This document shows positions 36,797 to 46,899 of a DNA stretch of 64,000 nt, in pieces; position 1 is the first letter of the stretch, and each line of letters starts with the position of its first letter. The DNA comes from Arabidopsis thaliana (Eukaryota > Streptophyta > Magnoliopsida > Brassicales > Brassicaceae). The stretch is taken from assembly GCF_000001735.4 (NCBI RefSeq), contig NC_003075.7:6449001-6513000 (forward strand), read 5' to 3'. The notes beneath the pieces are model-generated. The model worked only from the letters and a program-made list of their open reading frames with translations. It was not told where the DNA came from and did no database searches. The position numbers and the translations under genes were made by a program.

Positions 36797-37264
36797 GTGG
36801 TTATTGAAGATCCTTCTACATCTTCAAGCTTCAACAAAGAGCTTATTACACTTCAATACTCTTCATTCTTTATCTCGTCTCTCTTCACCCAAGGTATAAA
36901 CTTATCTGATATCAAACTGTGTAATCTTCCGGGAGGCTATTACAGATCCTATTTTCAATCAACCACTCTGATACTTCTAGGGCTTTACAAAAGCACTTGG
37001 AATCGTGGAGCTTCTCGAAAATACCTCTCACCAAAGAAGGGTTTAAATTATACCCCAATTGTTGTTGTTGTTTTTTTGTTGTTGCCATTGCTTAAGAACA
37101 GTAGTGCTTGCTGGTGTATGATCCACAACCACTTCGAGCCTAAACAGTACAGTTCTTCGGAGACGATAAGGTTCCGGTTCTGTAGTAGGAGCAGAAGAAT
37201 CGAGGTCTGCTATTGTAAACGCGAATTCACTTTGCGTGTTGCTGAAGATTTGCATCATGCTCAT
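36797..37264 (-). pseudogene. P-class PPR protein pseudogene fragment
   Basis: On the minus strand the frame from 37264 contains STTVLKQWQQQ. After a frame break, near 37030, comes a PPR block reading IFEKLHDSKCFCKALEVSEW followed by LIENRICNSLPEDYTV. A TGA then interrupts it, and further stops follow. This matches the N-terminal part of mitochondrial P-class PPR proteins, where 'VLDQW', 'ALEVSEW' and 'PEDYA' occur in this order. Real PPR genes of this type are several times longer, so this is a short dead fragment. The 169-codon plus-strand ORF over the same bases is a shadow. Confidence 0.7.
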
Positions 37265-38245
37265 TTTTTTATGATGAAAGTTAGGGTTTATTTATTCGAG
37301 TTATAAGAAGTCAGAGATTCAAAACTTGAAAAACAAGTTTTAGGCTGTCTAGCTAAATAATAGCGAAGCTTCCCGAAAATATGGCCCAATAGATTTGTAG
37401 TTGGGCAAAATTATGGCGCCGTTTTAGCATAAACTTGCGAAACAAGAAATCGACTATAACCTCTAATAAAAGCTATAAAACAGATGCATTAGGTTTCTGA
37501 CAAATAAGTAGGAAAGGTGGGTCTTTTTATATTATTAAATCTATTAAAAGTTTTCTTTTGTTATTGGACGATTGTGCAACTCAAAGTCGAACTATAACAT
37601 TTTTCAGTGAAAGCGAAAAAAAGTCGTCGAAAATATATTTTACGTTATCGTATCGCTTGTGGATTTCACGCAAGTGCTTGCTGATGCTTTAGTAGGGATC
37701 TTAGAGTTCACATTATTGTTTTTTTCATATTATATGTATAACGTTCCAATTCATGTGTGTGTGCGTCTATACTACTTTTTCTTTCTTCTCTTAATTAAAA
37801 ACAAATTGTTTCCACCACTCTACGAAGAAAACTTTTTGCTGATCATTTTAGTAAGTGTGATTTATATTTATAATTACAATATTTCTCGTACGAATGATAC
37901 TTTCTGACGTGTTTCTGACTATGTCTCCAGAGAAAGAAAAGGTTTTTTTTTTTTTTTAAAACAAAATTAATAATAATATTTCTTTTGTTGAAAGTTTTTA
38001 TGTTGCTTAAGATTCAAACCTCGGATTTTATAAATATACGATGCTTCTGATACAGTATTCTAGGAACCAGCTCCAAGGAAGGAAACTACATACGCTTGCA
38101 TACAAGTGATATTTCCTGTGATAAGGCATCGATTCGCTATTTCCTGAGTTCGATTTATACTACTATCACAATCACAAACATGTTAGAAAACATGAATTTG
38201 GACGATATGTTTTGGTGATGGTTGTGTTGTCTGGTCTTTACAAAG
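37265..38245. other. AT-rich intergenic region
   Basis: No gene recognised. An 82-codon ORF at 37659-37907 encodes mostly Phe/Tyr/Leu-rich low-complexity sequence and is not credible. Confidence 0.5.
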
Positions 38246-38725
38246 TGTTAGAAATTAAGGTAGGGATTACTGACCATGAAAATAAAACTTATAATCCTTA
38301 GGAAACATGTACTGTCCCATATCTGAAAAGTGAGAGCGATTTTAAGTAATATATAAGAGATATGAGTCACTCTACTTATATATAGCCAATTGGTTTTGGG
38401 TTGAAAACTTATGTAACTTTAATATGGTATCAAAGCACGATCCAAATGCTTCTGTAATCAAGTTCGCGATGGGCCCACACCTTGGATCCATGAGAGAGGT
38501 GTCATAAAATCTCCGAGATTAATTGTTGTATAGCTATTATCTCGAGAGAGGTTGTTAGAGATTAAAGTAAGGATTACTGGGCCATGAGATTAAGGTCCAT
38601 AATCCTTAGGTAGCATGTAATGTTCCACATTTGAAAGATGAGAAATACCTTGAATATAATATAAGAGACATGATCCACTCCACATATAACCAATCAATTT
38701 TGGGTTGGAAACTCATGTAACTTTC
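38246..38725 (+). mobile_element. TRIM (terminal-repeat retrotransposon in miniature)
   Basis: Two direct repeats of about 175 bases (38246-38421 and 38553-38725) both begin TGTTAGA and both contain 'taatccttagg', 'ataagaga' and 'tttgggttg.aaact.atgtaacttt'. Directly after the first lies TGGTATCAAAGC (38425-38436), a primer-binding site for tRNA-Met. Before the second is a purine tract CGAGAGAGG (38543-38551). The whole element is about 480 bases with no coding capacity, exactly the TRIM layout. CAAAG before and CAAAC after may be an imperfect target duplication. Confidence 0.75.
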
Positions 38726-39203
38726 AAACAAAATAACTTGAACAACGTCTCTCTAATTCAGGGTCAAAGTTTAGTTGAAAATCCACTGAGCCAAATTTTT
38801 TTAATGATGTAGATAAATTCAGAACACTTGTTTGAACACAGAACATATCATAGTTTCCAAAAGTGTAAGAGTAAATTTGCATGTTAACTCCCTATTCCTC
38901 AAGATAAGCTCTATCAACATCGAACACACAATTTTTCCACAAGTAATTCCGAAGAAAAGACTTTCAACATATCTCTCCACAAGTAATTTCCCTAAGAGAA
39001 GGAATTTCAGAGGTGGAGGAATGCTTAAGTTTCAGTCGTTTACCATAGCAAACTAATAAAATATCACACAAAATACGGAACAAAGGCTTTTTCATACTCC
39101 ACGTAAAAGAGATATGTTCGAGGCATACATCAAATATTATAATCAATCATCGTGCTAACTTATACTACAACAAAATATTAATATAAATTTACTATCCAAT
39201 CTT

Positions 39204-39965
39204 ACGAATTCGTGCAAAAATCATCTAATTTTTTTGCCACAATGGCAAGAAACTATTAAATTTTGATGACGTGGACACGCACATGTAAAAAACGTGGATG
39301 TCAAGTCATAATGTTAACAAACTGTTTTTTTTTTCATTTCCTTCAATTCTGGTTTTTGTTTTTTAAAAGTTGTGTATAAACATAAATAAATATATATATT
39401 TATTTATATATTTCCAATGGATTCTCCAAAACTCTTATACTCACTTTCAGCATATTCTTCCATCGTGAAACCTTACCAAAAAACTAATATTAAATTTCTA
39501 TGGTCGTGAGTATGCTTAAAATGTACCTACTATTTATGTGTAGTGGTTTATAAAATCTAATATTATTGGAAACATTTTAACCATTGAATTTTTGATGACT
39601 TAAATTTTTTTTTAGATAATTTAATTCGTTAAAAATGTAAAGATCCAAATAACATGGTGTTAAGTGTCCCTACTAAAAAATTAAAAGTGGTGTTAAGTGA
39701 GACTTAACAACAAATCATACAAATTTCAGAATTCACCTAAAATCATTAAAGTCATCCAAAAACTCATTAAAACTCAAACTGATTTAAAATATAAGATTAA
39801 ATGTTTTATTCTATATCACTTAGAAAACTGAAAATAAAATAAAATTGTTTGTTAACACTATGATGTATCATTCACGTCGTTTCACACATGGTCTACATTA
39901 TCTATTATAGTTTCTTGCCACCATGACAAGAAATGTATAATTTTGCACAAAATCATAAATTTAGA
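39204..39965. mobile_element. non-autonomous TIR DNA element
   Basis: The left end (39204-39325) and right end (about 39840-39965) are inverted copies. 'gtgcaaaaatcatctaat...tgccacaatggcaagaaacta' on the left pairs with the complement of 'tagtttcttgccaccatgacaagaaat...ttttgcac' on the right, and the match continues inward to 'aatgttaacaaac'. About 760 bases in all, without an ORF. Class uncertain (MULE- or hAT-like). No target duplication identified. Confidence 0.65.
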
Positions 39966-40282
39966 TGGTAAATTTTAATTAACGATTTGTTCACGTATGA
40001 ATTAGTATTCATACTTATATTTTAATTGAACTTGTCGCTTTAGTTGAGGTAAGAAAATACTATAATAGTAATGAAATCTCACCAAATAACAATCAAAAAT
40101 TTATTTCAATCACATAAGATCTTGTCAAAATCCACCAAATCATCATGCGTGTTTTTCAACATCTCTCCAAATCTTCTAAAAATTACTAATCCAATACACC
40201 GCCTAACTAATGTATTTGGTAATAACTCTTGATATGTACAACTAATTTACGTGTTCTCCACCATAGGTTATATCTGTTAACT

Positions 40283-40786
40283 AGTTACGTACGTCGACCA
40301 AAAACATATTACTTTATCGTGGTTTTATCGTTGAATTATTCACTTTCATGTTGGGATATCAAGATTTGAATCTTTCAATCATGATTTTAATTATAGTTGT
40401 CAAATGTCATATCAAAAATATCTATTTTCTTATAGTTTTTAACTGATTAGTATGAGTTTCGATTTGGAATATTTCAGATATGAACATACAACTAAGGAAC
40501 AAAATATTGATATTAGTTTCCTATATCTTTTTATTTATTTTAAATACAATAGCAGATCACATGTATATATTTTAACTCAATAGTTACGTCGACCAAAAAC
40601 ATATAACTTTAAATATCGTGGTTTCATTGTTGATTTATTCACTTTCAGGTTGGGACATCGGAATTTGAATTTTTCAATACGAATTTTAAACATAGTTAAA
40701 TATTTTCTTATAGTTCTTACTTCTTAACGATTAGTATGAGTTTAGATTTGGAATATTTTAAATATGAACATATAGTTAAGGAACGA
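40283..40786 (+). repeat. two tandem copies of a 210-base segment
   Basis: 'gtcgaccaaaaacatat...ggttgggacatc...ttagtatgagtttagatttggaatattt...aaggaac' occurs at about 40291-40500 and again at about 40587-40786, spaced by about 300 bases. A local tandem duplication in non-coding DNA. Confidence 0.75.
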
Positions 40787-40869
40787 AAGGCGATCACATG
40801 TTTGTAGTTCACCTAAGTATTGTAGTTATAATCTCATCCAGTACCTGGAGCAGTTGAGCTAATCTTTAG

Positions 40870-41540
40870 ATTAAGCTTGGGCAAAAAATCCGGACTAAAA
40901 TACTTGAACCGAAACCGATCCAAAAAATCGGTTTGGGACGAGTACGGATATTACCTATTTACTTTATTGAGTCTTGAATTGTCGTACCCGTGAGTATAGG
41001 GTAAAATCCAACCCGAACCTGATACTCGAACATGTATCCGCTTACCCGAAATTACATATACTTATTCATAGATTTATATATATAAAATCTTATTTTATAT
41101 TTAATATTTGAACTAAATACATTTATATCCAAATATCTAAAAATAATTACCAAAAACTAAATACATTTGTAAATACTTAAGACTAAATATTTTTATACGC
41201 AAGATACTTATAAGTTTTTTGGATATTGGGACAAAATTTCGGTTATGTGGGTAAAATTCAGATATTTGGGTAAAATATTCAGGTATTTAGATAAAATTTT
41301 AGATATTTGGCTATAAAATACCTGAATCTCAAAGATACCCATTTTTTTGGTATTTAGCGGTTCTAAAATTATATATCCGAACCGACCCGAACCCCATTGG
41401 ATCCAAACCGAAACAAAACAGAAATTTTAGATTTATCTTATTGGGTCCTAAACTTTTCTACCCAAAAAATTCTTATCCGATCGAATTTTACCCGAATATT
41501 CCGACCCACATACCTGAATGCCCAACCGTACTTTAGGGAA
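40870..41540. repeat. degenerate repeat-rich block
   Basis: Contains repeated variants of 'ggataaaattttagatatttgg' (41230-41320) and 'accgaacccgaa'-type motifs on both sides, with short inverted ends TTGGGCA (about 40878) and TGCCCAA (about 41519). Probably an old MITE. The ORFs at 41397-41675 fall inside it and are not genes. Confidence 0.4.
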
Positions 41541-41944
41541 TTACATCCGATGCACAAAAGAACTAACAATTTTGTACTATCATTAACACCACCCATTTGC
41601 AACTCCGAAAGACGATCACATATTGTAGATTTAAAATGCAATCTTAATCACATTTTCACTAAAAGTTTTCCTTAACGTATTTGGTGGGCATGATTTAACA
41701 GCTCAATTTGGCAGGTCAACGAATCAACCGTGCTTTAAACGTTGTAATGTTTTTCAACTTAAGATAAGACTCGAAATCAATTAAAAAAACAAACAAAAAT
41801 CATAGTCATTGTTTTTCTTTGTTAATTCATATACACTCATACAAAACATTGACAACTTATCTATTGTTTAATCTAAATAATACAATTATGTACAAGTGTT
41901 ACTTTAGTAATACTGCCGTCCATATAACGGCACAAAACGGAGAA

Positions 41945-42026
41945 TGACGTCACCATTGTTGATGTCACACCTCCATGTAACTTCTGTTATAAACGCATTA
42001 AACGTTACACTTGTGTATATTATATA
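41945..42026 (+). promoter_or_regulatory. DLO1 promoter: TGACG-type element and TATA box
   Basis: A palindromic TGACGTCA at 41945-41952 is followed by a TGTCA at 41963-41967, an as-1-like arrangement of the kind bound by TGA bZIP factors. A TATATTATATAG stretch near 42015 is a likely TATA region, about 70 bases before the ATG. This fits the reported salicylate and pathogen induction of DLO1, but binding is inferred. Confidence 0.45.
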
Positions 42027-42088
42027 GATCTCTGTCCCTTTATATTTCATCTTTTGACATTACAAAATTACATTACCAAACACATTAA

Positions 42089-43342
42089 ATGGCAACTTCT
42101 GCAATATCTAAGCTCTTAGTGTCTGATTTCGCCTCCTCCGTTCACATCCCTTCAAACTATGTCCGACCAATCTCCGACCGTCCGAACTTGTCCGAGGTCG
42201 AGAGTTCTGGCGATTCCATCCCTCTGATCGATCTCCGGGACCTCCATGGACCTAATCGAGCCGTAATTGTCCAACAACTTGCTAGTGCGTGTTCCACTTA
42301 TGGTTTCTTTCAGGTAACTCCATGTTAGTATTTCTCTGTTTCAAATTCACTCTGTTTTCCTTGCAACACACTACGATCTCTGTTTTCCTTGTGATACACG
42401 TTTGCTCTGTTTCAAATTTTCTTGTTTATTATGTTCTAGATCAAGAATCATGGAGTACCAGATACAACCGTCAATAAAATGCAAACCGTTGCGAGAGAGT
42501 TCTTCCATCAACCCGAGAGCGAAAGAGTCAAACACTACTCCGCAGATCCAACAAAGACAACGAGACTCTCCACCAGTTTCAACGTCGGCGCAGACAAAGT
42601 CTTGAACTGGAGAGACTTCCTTAGACTCCATTGCTTTCCCATAGAAGATTTCATCGAAGAATGGCCATCTAGTCCCATCTCTTTCAGAGAAGTCACAGCT
42701 GAATATGCCACGAGCGTAAGAGCTTTGGTTTTGAGACTTCTTGAGGCCATCTCAGAGAGTTTAGGCCTTGAAAGCGACCATATAAGCAATATATTAGGCA
42801 AACACGCTCAACACATGGCGTTTAACTACTATCCGCCGTGTCCAGAACCCGAGCTAACTTACGGACTTCCCGGACATAAAGACCCAACCGTTATCACTGT
42901 CCTTCTTCAAGACCAAGTCTCTGGTTTGCAAGTCTTTAAGGATGATAAATGGGTCGCTGTTAGTCCAATTCCCAACACTTTCATCGTCAATATCGGCGAC
43001 CAAATGCAGGTTTGGTAATCAAAACAAATCAGAATCCGTTGTTTAACTTTACTAGTATTTTTATATGGTTGTGTCTCCTTGTTTTAGGTCATAAGCAATG
43101 ATAAATACAAGAGTGTGCTCCATAGAGCCGTAGTAAACACCGAGAACGAGCGGTTATCGATTCCGACTTTCTATTTCCCTTCAACAGATGCAGTGATTGG
43201 TCCAGCACACGAGCTGGTCAATGAACAAGACTCTCTTGCCATTTACAGAACCTACCCGTTTGTTGAGTATTGGGACAAGTTTTGGAACAGATCACTTGCT
43301 ACTGCGAGCTGTCTAGACGCCTTCAAAGCTCCAACAACCTAA
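42089..43342 (+). CDS. DLO1: salicylate 3-hydroxylase-type 2-oxoglutarate oxygenase
   Basis: Exons 42089-42313, 42440-43009 and 43088-43342, the same structure as DLO2, give 349 aa. Iron ligands are H221 and D223 (LPGHKDPTVITVLLQD) and H277. The 2-oxoglutarate site is R287-L-S289. FNVGADKVLNWRDFLRLHC and FNYYPPCPEPELTYGLPG are clade signatures. DLO1, also called S3H, is reported to hydroxylate salicylic acid at C3 to 2,3-dihydroxybenzoate, limiting salicylate in senescence and immunity; this follows from the family name, not from the sequence. Encoded about 6 kb from its sister DLO2. At4g10500. Confidence 0.95.
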
Positions 43343-43489
43343 AGAGAGTCTATTTTGTAATCAATCTTGAATTGGCTCTTTAGCTATATTGTAAGGAATC
43401 CAAAAAAGCTTATCTCTATTTAATAAGGACTTTTCAAAATCAGTTTGTTTCTTATGAATATTATCAAATTTTCTTCAAAAAACAGTTGA

Positions 43490-44341
43490 GACAAAACTAG
43501 GGAAAAAGGCCTATTCAGACCAAACTTTTCCATTGTACTTTTTCATTTACGAACAAAGTTTCAACTAAAAAATTCAAATAACCTGTATGAACTTCAATAA
43601 AGGTGCCTAATTCGAAGTTGATTTTTACGAAAATTACTAAACCGTTGCTAACTCGGATGGTGATGTTACAACGACGTGGCATCACATTTTTGAAAACGAT
43701 CAAAAATAATTTTAAATTTTTTCGCTCCAGAGACAAATGAAATCGAACGTACTGAAAAGTATCTAATTGCATAAAGAAAATCGAACTTACTAAAAATAAA
43801 ATTTACACCACCTCCTGAACCATTTTAAATGGAAATATATTAGTAACAAAATTGATATACTTATAAGATTCTCTAAGTAAACTATAATAGATAGTATTTT
43901 TTGTTATTAATAATATATGTAGTGGTAAATATTATATGCTATTCATTAAAGTAAGACCTTGGCATGTACAAATTTCTATAATGTTTGGTAGAAATGAGTT
44001 TTTAATAATAAGAATAGAGTTTGTTAATTCGTACCAAAAAGATATATAATCTAAAGTTTCATTTCAAAGATTATACTTTTAAAAAATATTTATTTTGTGA
44101 CCAAAACGACTTGTGATACCACGTCATTGCCACGTTCTCAGTCGAGTCAGCACAATAAACCGTCGTTGACTATTTCCGTCAATATTAGCTTTGATTTAGC
44201 CATTTTTAGTGAAGTTCATGCATGTTATTTGAATATTTTAGTTTTTCAGGTTGTAATAACCATTGTGACTTTGTTAGTTATATGAAAAGTACAGTACGAT
44301 GAAAAATTTCAGTGTGAAATAAACCTTTTTCCGACAAAACT
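43490..44341. mobile_element. MULE-type non-autonomous element with 9-bp target duplication
   Basis: GACAAAACT occurs at 43490-43498 and again at 44333-44341. Between them are long terminal inverted repeats: 'agggaaaaaggcctattcagacc' on the left against the complement of 'gtgtgaaataaacctttttcc' on the right. Pairing continues inward for about 200 bases ('gaacttcaataaagg' against 'agtgaagttcatgc', 'gacgtggcatcac' against 'gataccacgtc'). No transposase ORF. A 9-base duplication with long TIRs is the Mutator signature. It begins about 150 bases after the DLO1 stop codon. Confidence 0.8.
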
Positions 44342-45779
44342 ATACCACTAGACATCTCTTTTCAAAACTAAACTGTTTTTACACAAATGGTCCGTTTAAG
44401 TCCACGGTCTTTGGACCCACCAAAACAACCTTATTTATAATTGGATTGGCCATAATCTTAGAGGGTCACAAGTCGCAATCATTGGGATGGAGAGAGTTGT
44501 GTTTATAAAGAGTTAAATGAATGTTTAAGATTTGCCAAATATGGTAACGTAAGCTTGGGACCAAAGTGGGAAGCTGGGAACATAGTTGTGTGGATGATTG
44601 GTTCGGCTTATCGTTGGATGAGTTCGTATCCGGAGTAACATTGCATGACCTCATGAAAATTGGAGCATTAACCTTTTGCACAAGCCTTTTTTTCAGTTAC
44701 TTGGGAAACAAGAATTAGCAAGAAATTTTCATTTTTCTTGTCTCATCTAGGTTATAATTTTTCATGTTCGAATATATTTCATTTTTCGTGGGAAGTAGGA
44801 ATTATAATTAAAAACAGTGTAGTTTACAAAAAGGCGACGATAATCAATAGCAGTGATGGCGTTAGAGAGATTCGGTATTGCCTAGTGTTTATTCATCATA
44901 TATACTAAATTTTCTATAACATTAATTAATAAATTTAGTTTTCTTATAATTTTTATCCTAAACCGAACAAAAAACCAAAATAAAATTTGTATCTATTTGG
45001 TATAAAAAACGGAAGAATAATATATAAAAAAAGAAACCTAACCGTTTAAATCGATAACTGAATTTCCATGTCTAAACTAAATCTATCTTTGCATAATTAT
45101 ATTTTAATTCTTTTTGCATAATTCCAAGTTGGTTCCAACAACGAAAATACACAAATCTCTAGTATAGTTGGTGTTTACAAGTTATGTCCTTTTAATTATT
45201 TTTAACTGTTATTTTTTCTTATTGATGGTAGAAAAACAAAATAGTAACTGTTATATGATTCTGATGATTTTAGAGAAGCTGATGTGATTTATTGTAAAAT
45301 ATTTTCCAATTCCATCTAAAATCATGAGATTTGGATTTCTGTATTTTTAACTAAAGAAGTCTTATCAAATCTTCTCAAATCCTTTAAAATTAATAAGAAT
45401 AAAATCCACAAACTATTTTTAATAACAATGAAGTTTAAGGTAGATTTTTAAATTTTAATAACATTGGATTTTATTAGAGTTTTTAAAATCCATGATAAAA
45501 TTTAAATACCCTTAAAATACACAAATCACTTAAAATACTAGATTGAATATATACCCTTCTAGGATTACAAAATAATAAACTTTTCCAAAAAAAAAAAAGG
45601 AAAACGTTGTAAGAAAAAAGAGGAAAAAAAGTTGGAATTTAGATTCCTTGTATGATACGGCAAAGTTTGTTCTCTATATAAACAAACTTATTTGCTTCTT
45701 TTCTTCATTACAAAAATACACAAAGCTTTTTCGAGTTCATAAGGATATCTCTTTTCAAGTCGAGTTTGATTATAGAATC
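44342..45779. other. AT-rich intergenic region
   Basis: No gene recognised. A stretch at about 45300-45540 has several 'ttttaaaatcc/ggatttta' palindromes typical of small AT-rich MITEs. A TATA box (CTATATAAA) at 45674 serves the gene at 45780. Confidence 0.45.
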
Positions 45780-45998
45780 ATGAATTCATTGTTCACTATG
45801 TTTGATTCCTTTTGTGCAGAGATTATGAGGAACAAATTTACATCTAAGTCACCTTCTCATGGATCATCTGCTTCTTCCTCTGGTGTTCAAGCCGTGTCGA
45901 TTGAGAAGACACCAAAGAAGGTCCTGGTGGAGAAAGTACTGAGGTTTGCGCCGGAGTTTGACGGGCTTCATTGCTTCGAAACCATAGTTCCTTCTTGA
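45780..45998 (+). CDS. small unknown protein, 72 aa
   Basis: Starts MNSLFTMFDSFCAEIM and ends RFAPEFDGLHCFETIVPS. The frame is open upstream to 45648, but a TATA box (CTATATAAA, 45674-45682) lies between that ATG and this one, so transcription should begin near 45705 and use 45780. The middle is a Ser-rich linker (SPSHGSSASSSG) and a Lys-rich stretch (EKTPKKVLVEKV). I believe the C-terminal (F/W)APxFDGLxCFET block recurs in a family of small uncharacterised plant proteins, but I cannot verify it here. No signal peptide or membrane segment. Function unknown. Confidence 0.6.
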   Translation: MNSLFTMFDSFCAEIMRNKFTSKSPSHGSSASSSGVQAVSIEKTPKKVLVEKVLRFAPEFDGLHCFETIVPS

Positions 45999-46899
45999 TT
46001 ATTCCACTACGATTTTCCTTTTTTTTTTTTTTTTTGATAGATTTTGTCATGAAATAGTTACGAAAGTGTTGCTTAAATACAAACATGAATAATTATATGG
46101 ATTGGATTATGTCACAAGTTTCTTTATTTGCTCCTAGTCTTCGTTGTTTTTTTAAAATTTCATATTGGTGATGATGTTCTTCCGAATTATAATTTTATTC
46201 TCTTTTTATGCAACAATGAACAATCGATTCACGGTCATCTAAATGCGAAACTAGTTTAACCAAACTTTGCAAGAGATTATAATTTTTTTTACAGCTGACT
46301 AGGGTTTAGGCATTTAAACCTAACTTAATTTGGTTTAACCAAACCAAATCAAACCTAAGTTTGGCCAATTCAGTTTAGATTTGGTTTAGTTGGTGACCTT
46401 ATTGGCAATAGGAATCATGAAATTCAGTAACCAATTCGGCTCGGAAACCACCAAACCGAAAATTCCAAATATTTTTTTAACAAATATAGCCAAAATACCA
46501 AAAATTGTCGAAATTTTGTCCTAAACGAAATCCAAATTTAATCACAATCTTTTACACGAGATTCTTTTGTAGTTTCTAATTCCTTCGGAGCTAAGGAATG
46601 ACGAATGAGCATGAAACATACTTAGGTTTGCTCTGATGATGTGTTCAATACATTGCAATAAACTAGATTTTAGTTGACTTAGAACAGGATGTTTGATATA
46701 TTCTTTACACATTGTTTATTGGATTAAAGTAAAACTCTGTGACTCTGACTATATGACGAAAGATAACAAATTCAAACAAGAAAAACTTAGAACAATTCCA
46801 AGAAATAGAAACATTTTGGTCAAAAAACTCATCTAAAGGCCACATCGATATAAATGTTTAAGGTTCCCCATTATTAGTCCCCAAATACATTCTCTTGTA
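45999..46899. other. intergenic region upstream of SBT3.7
   Basis: A T-run at 46019-46036 follows the small gene. The block 46310-46450 is rich in 'ttggttta/aaccaaa' repeats. No gene recognised. Confidence 0.45.

Noticed and set aside
41397..41675. 92-codon ORF upstream of DLO1
   Set aside because: Lies in a degenerate repeat block with ACCGAACC-type motifs; no protein similarity recognised.
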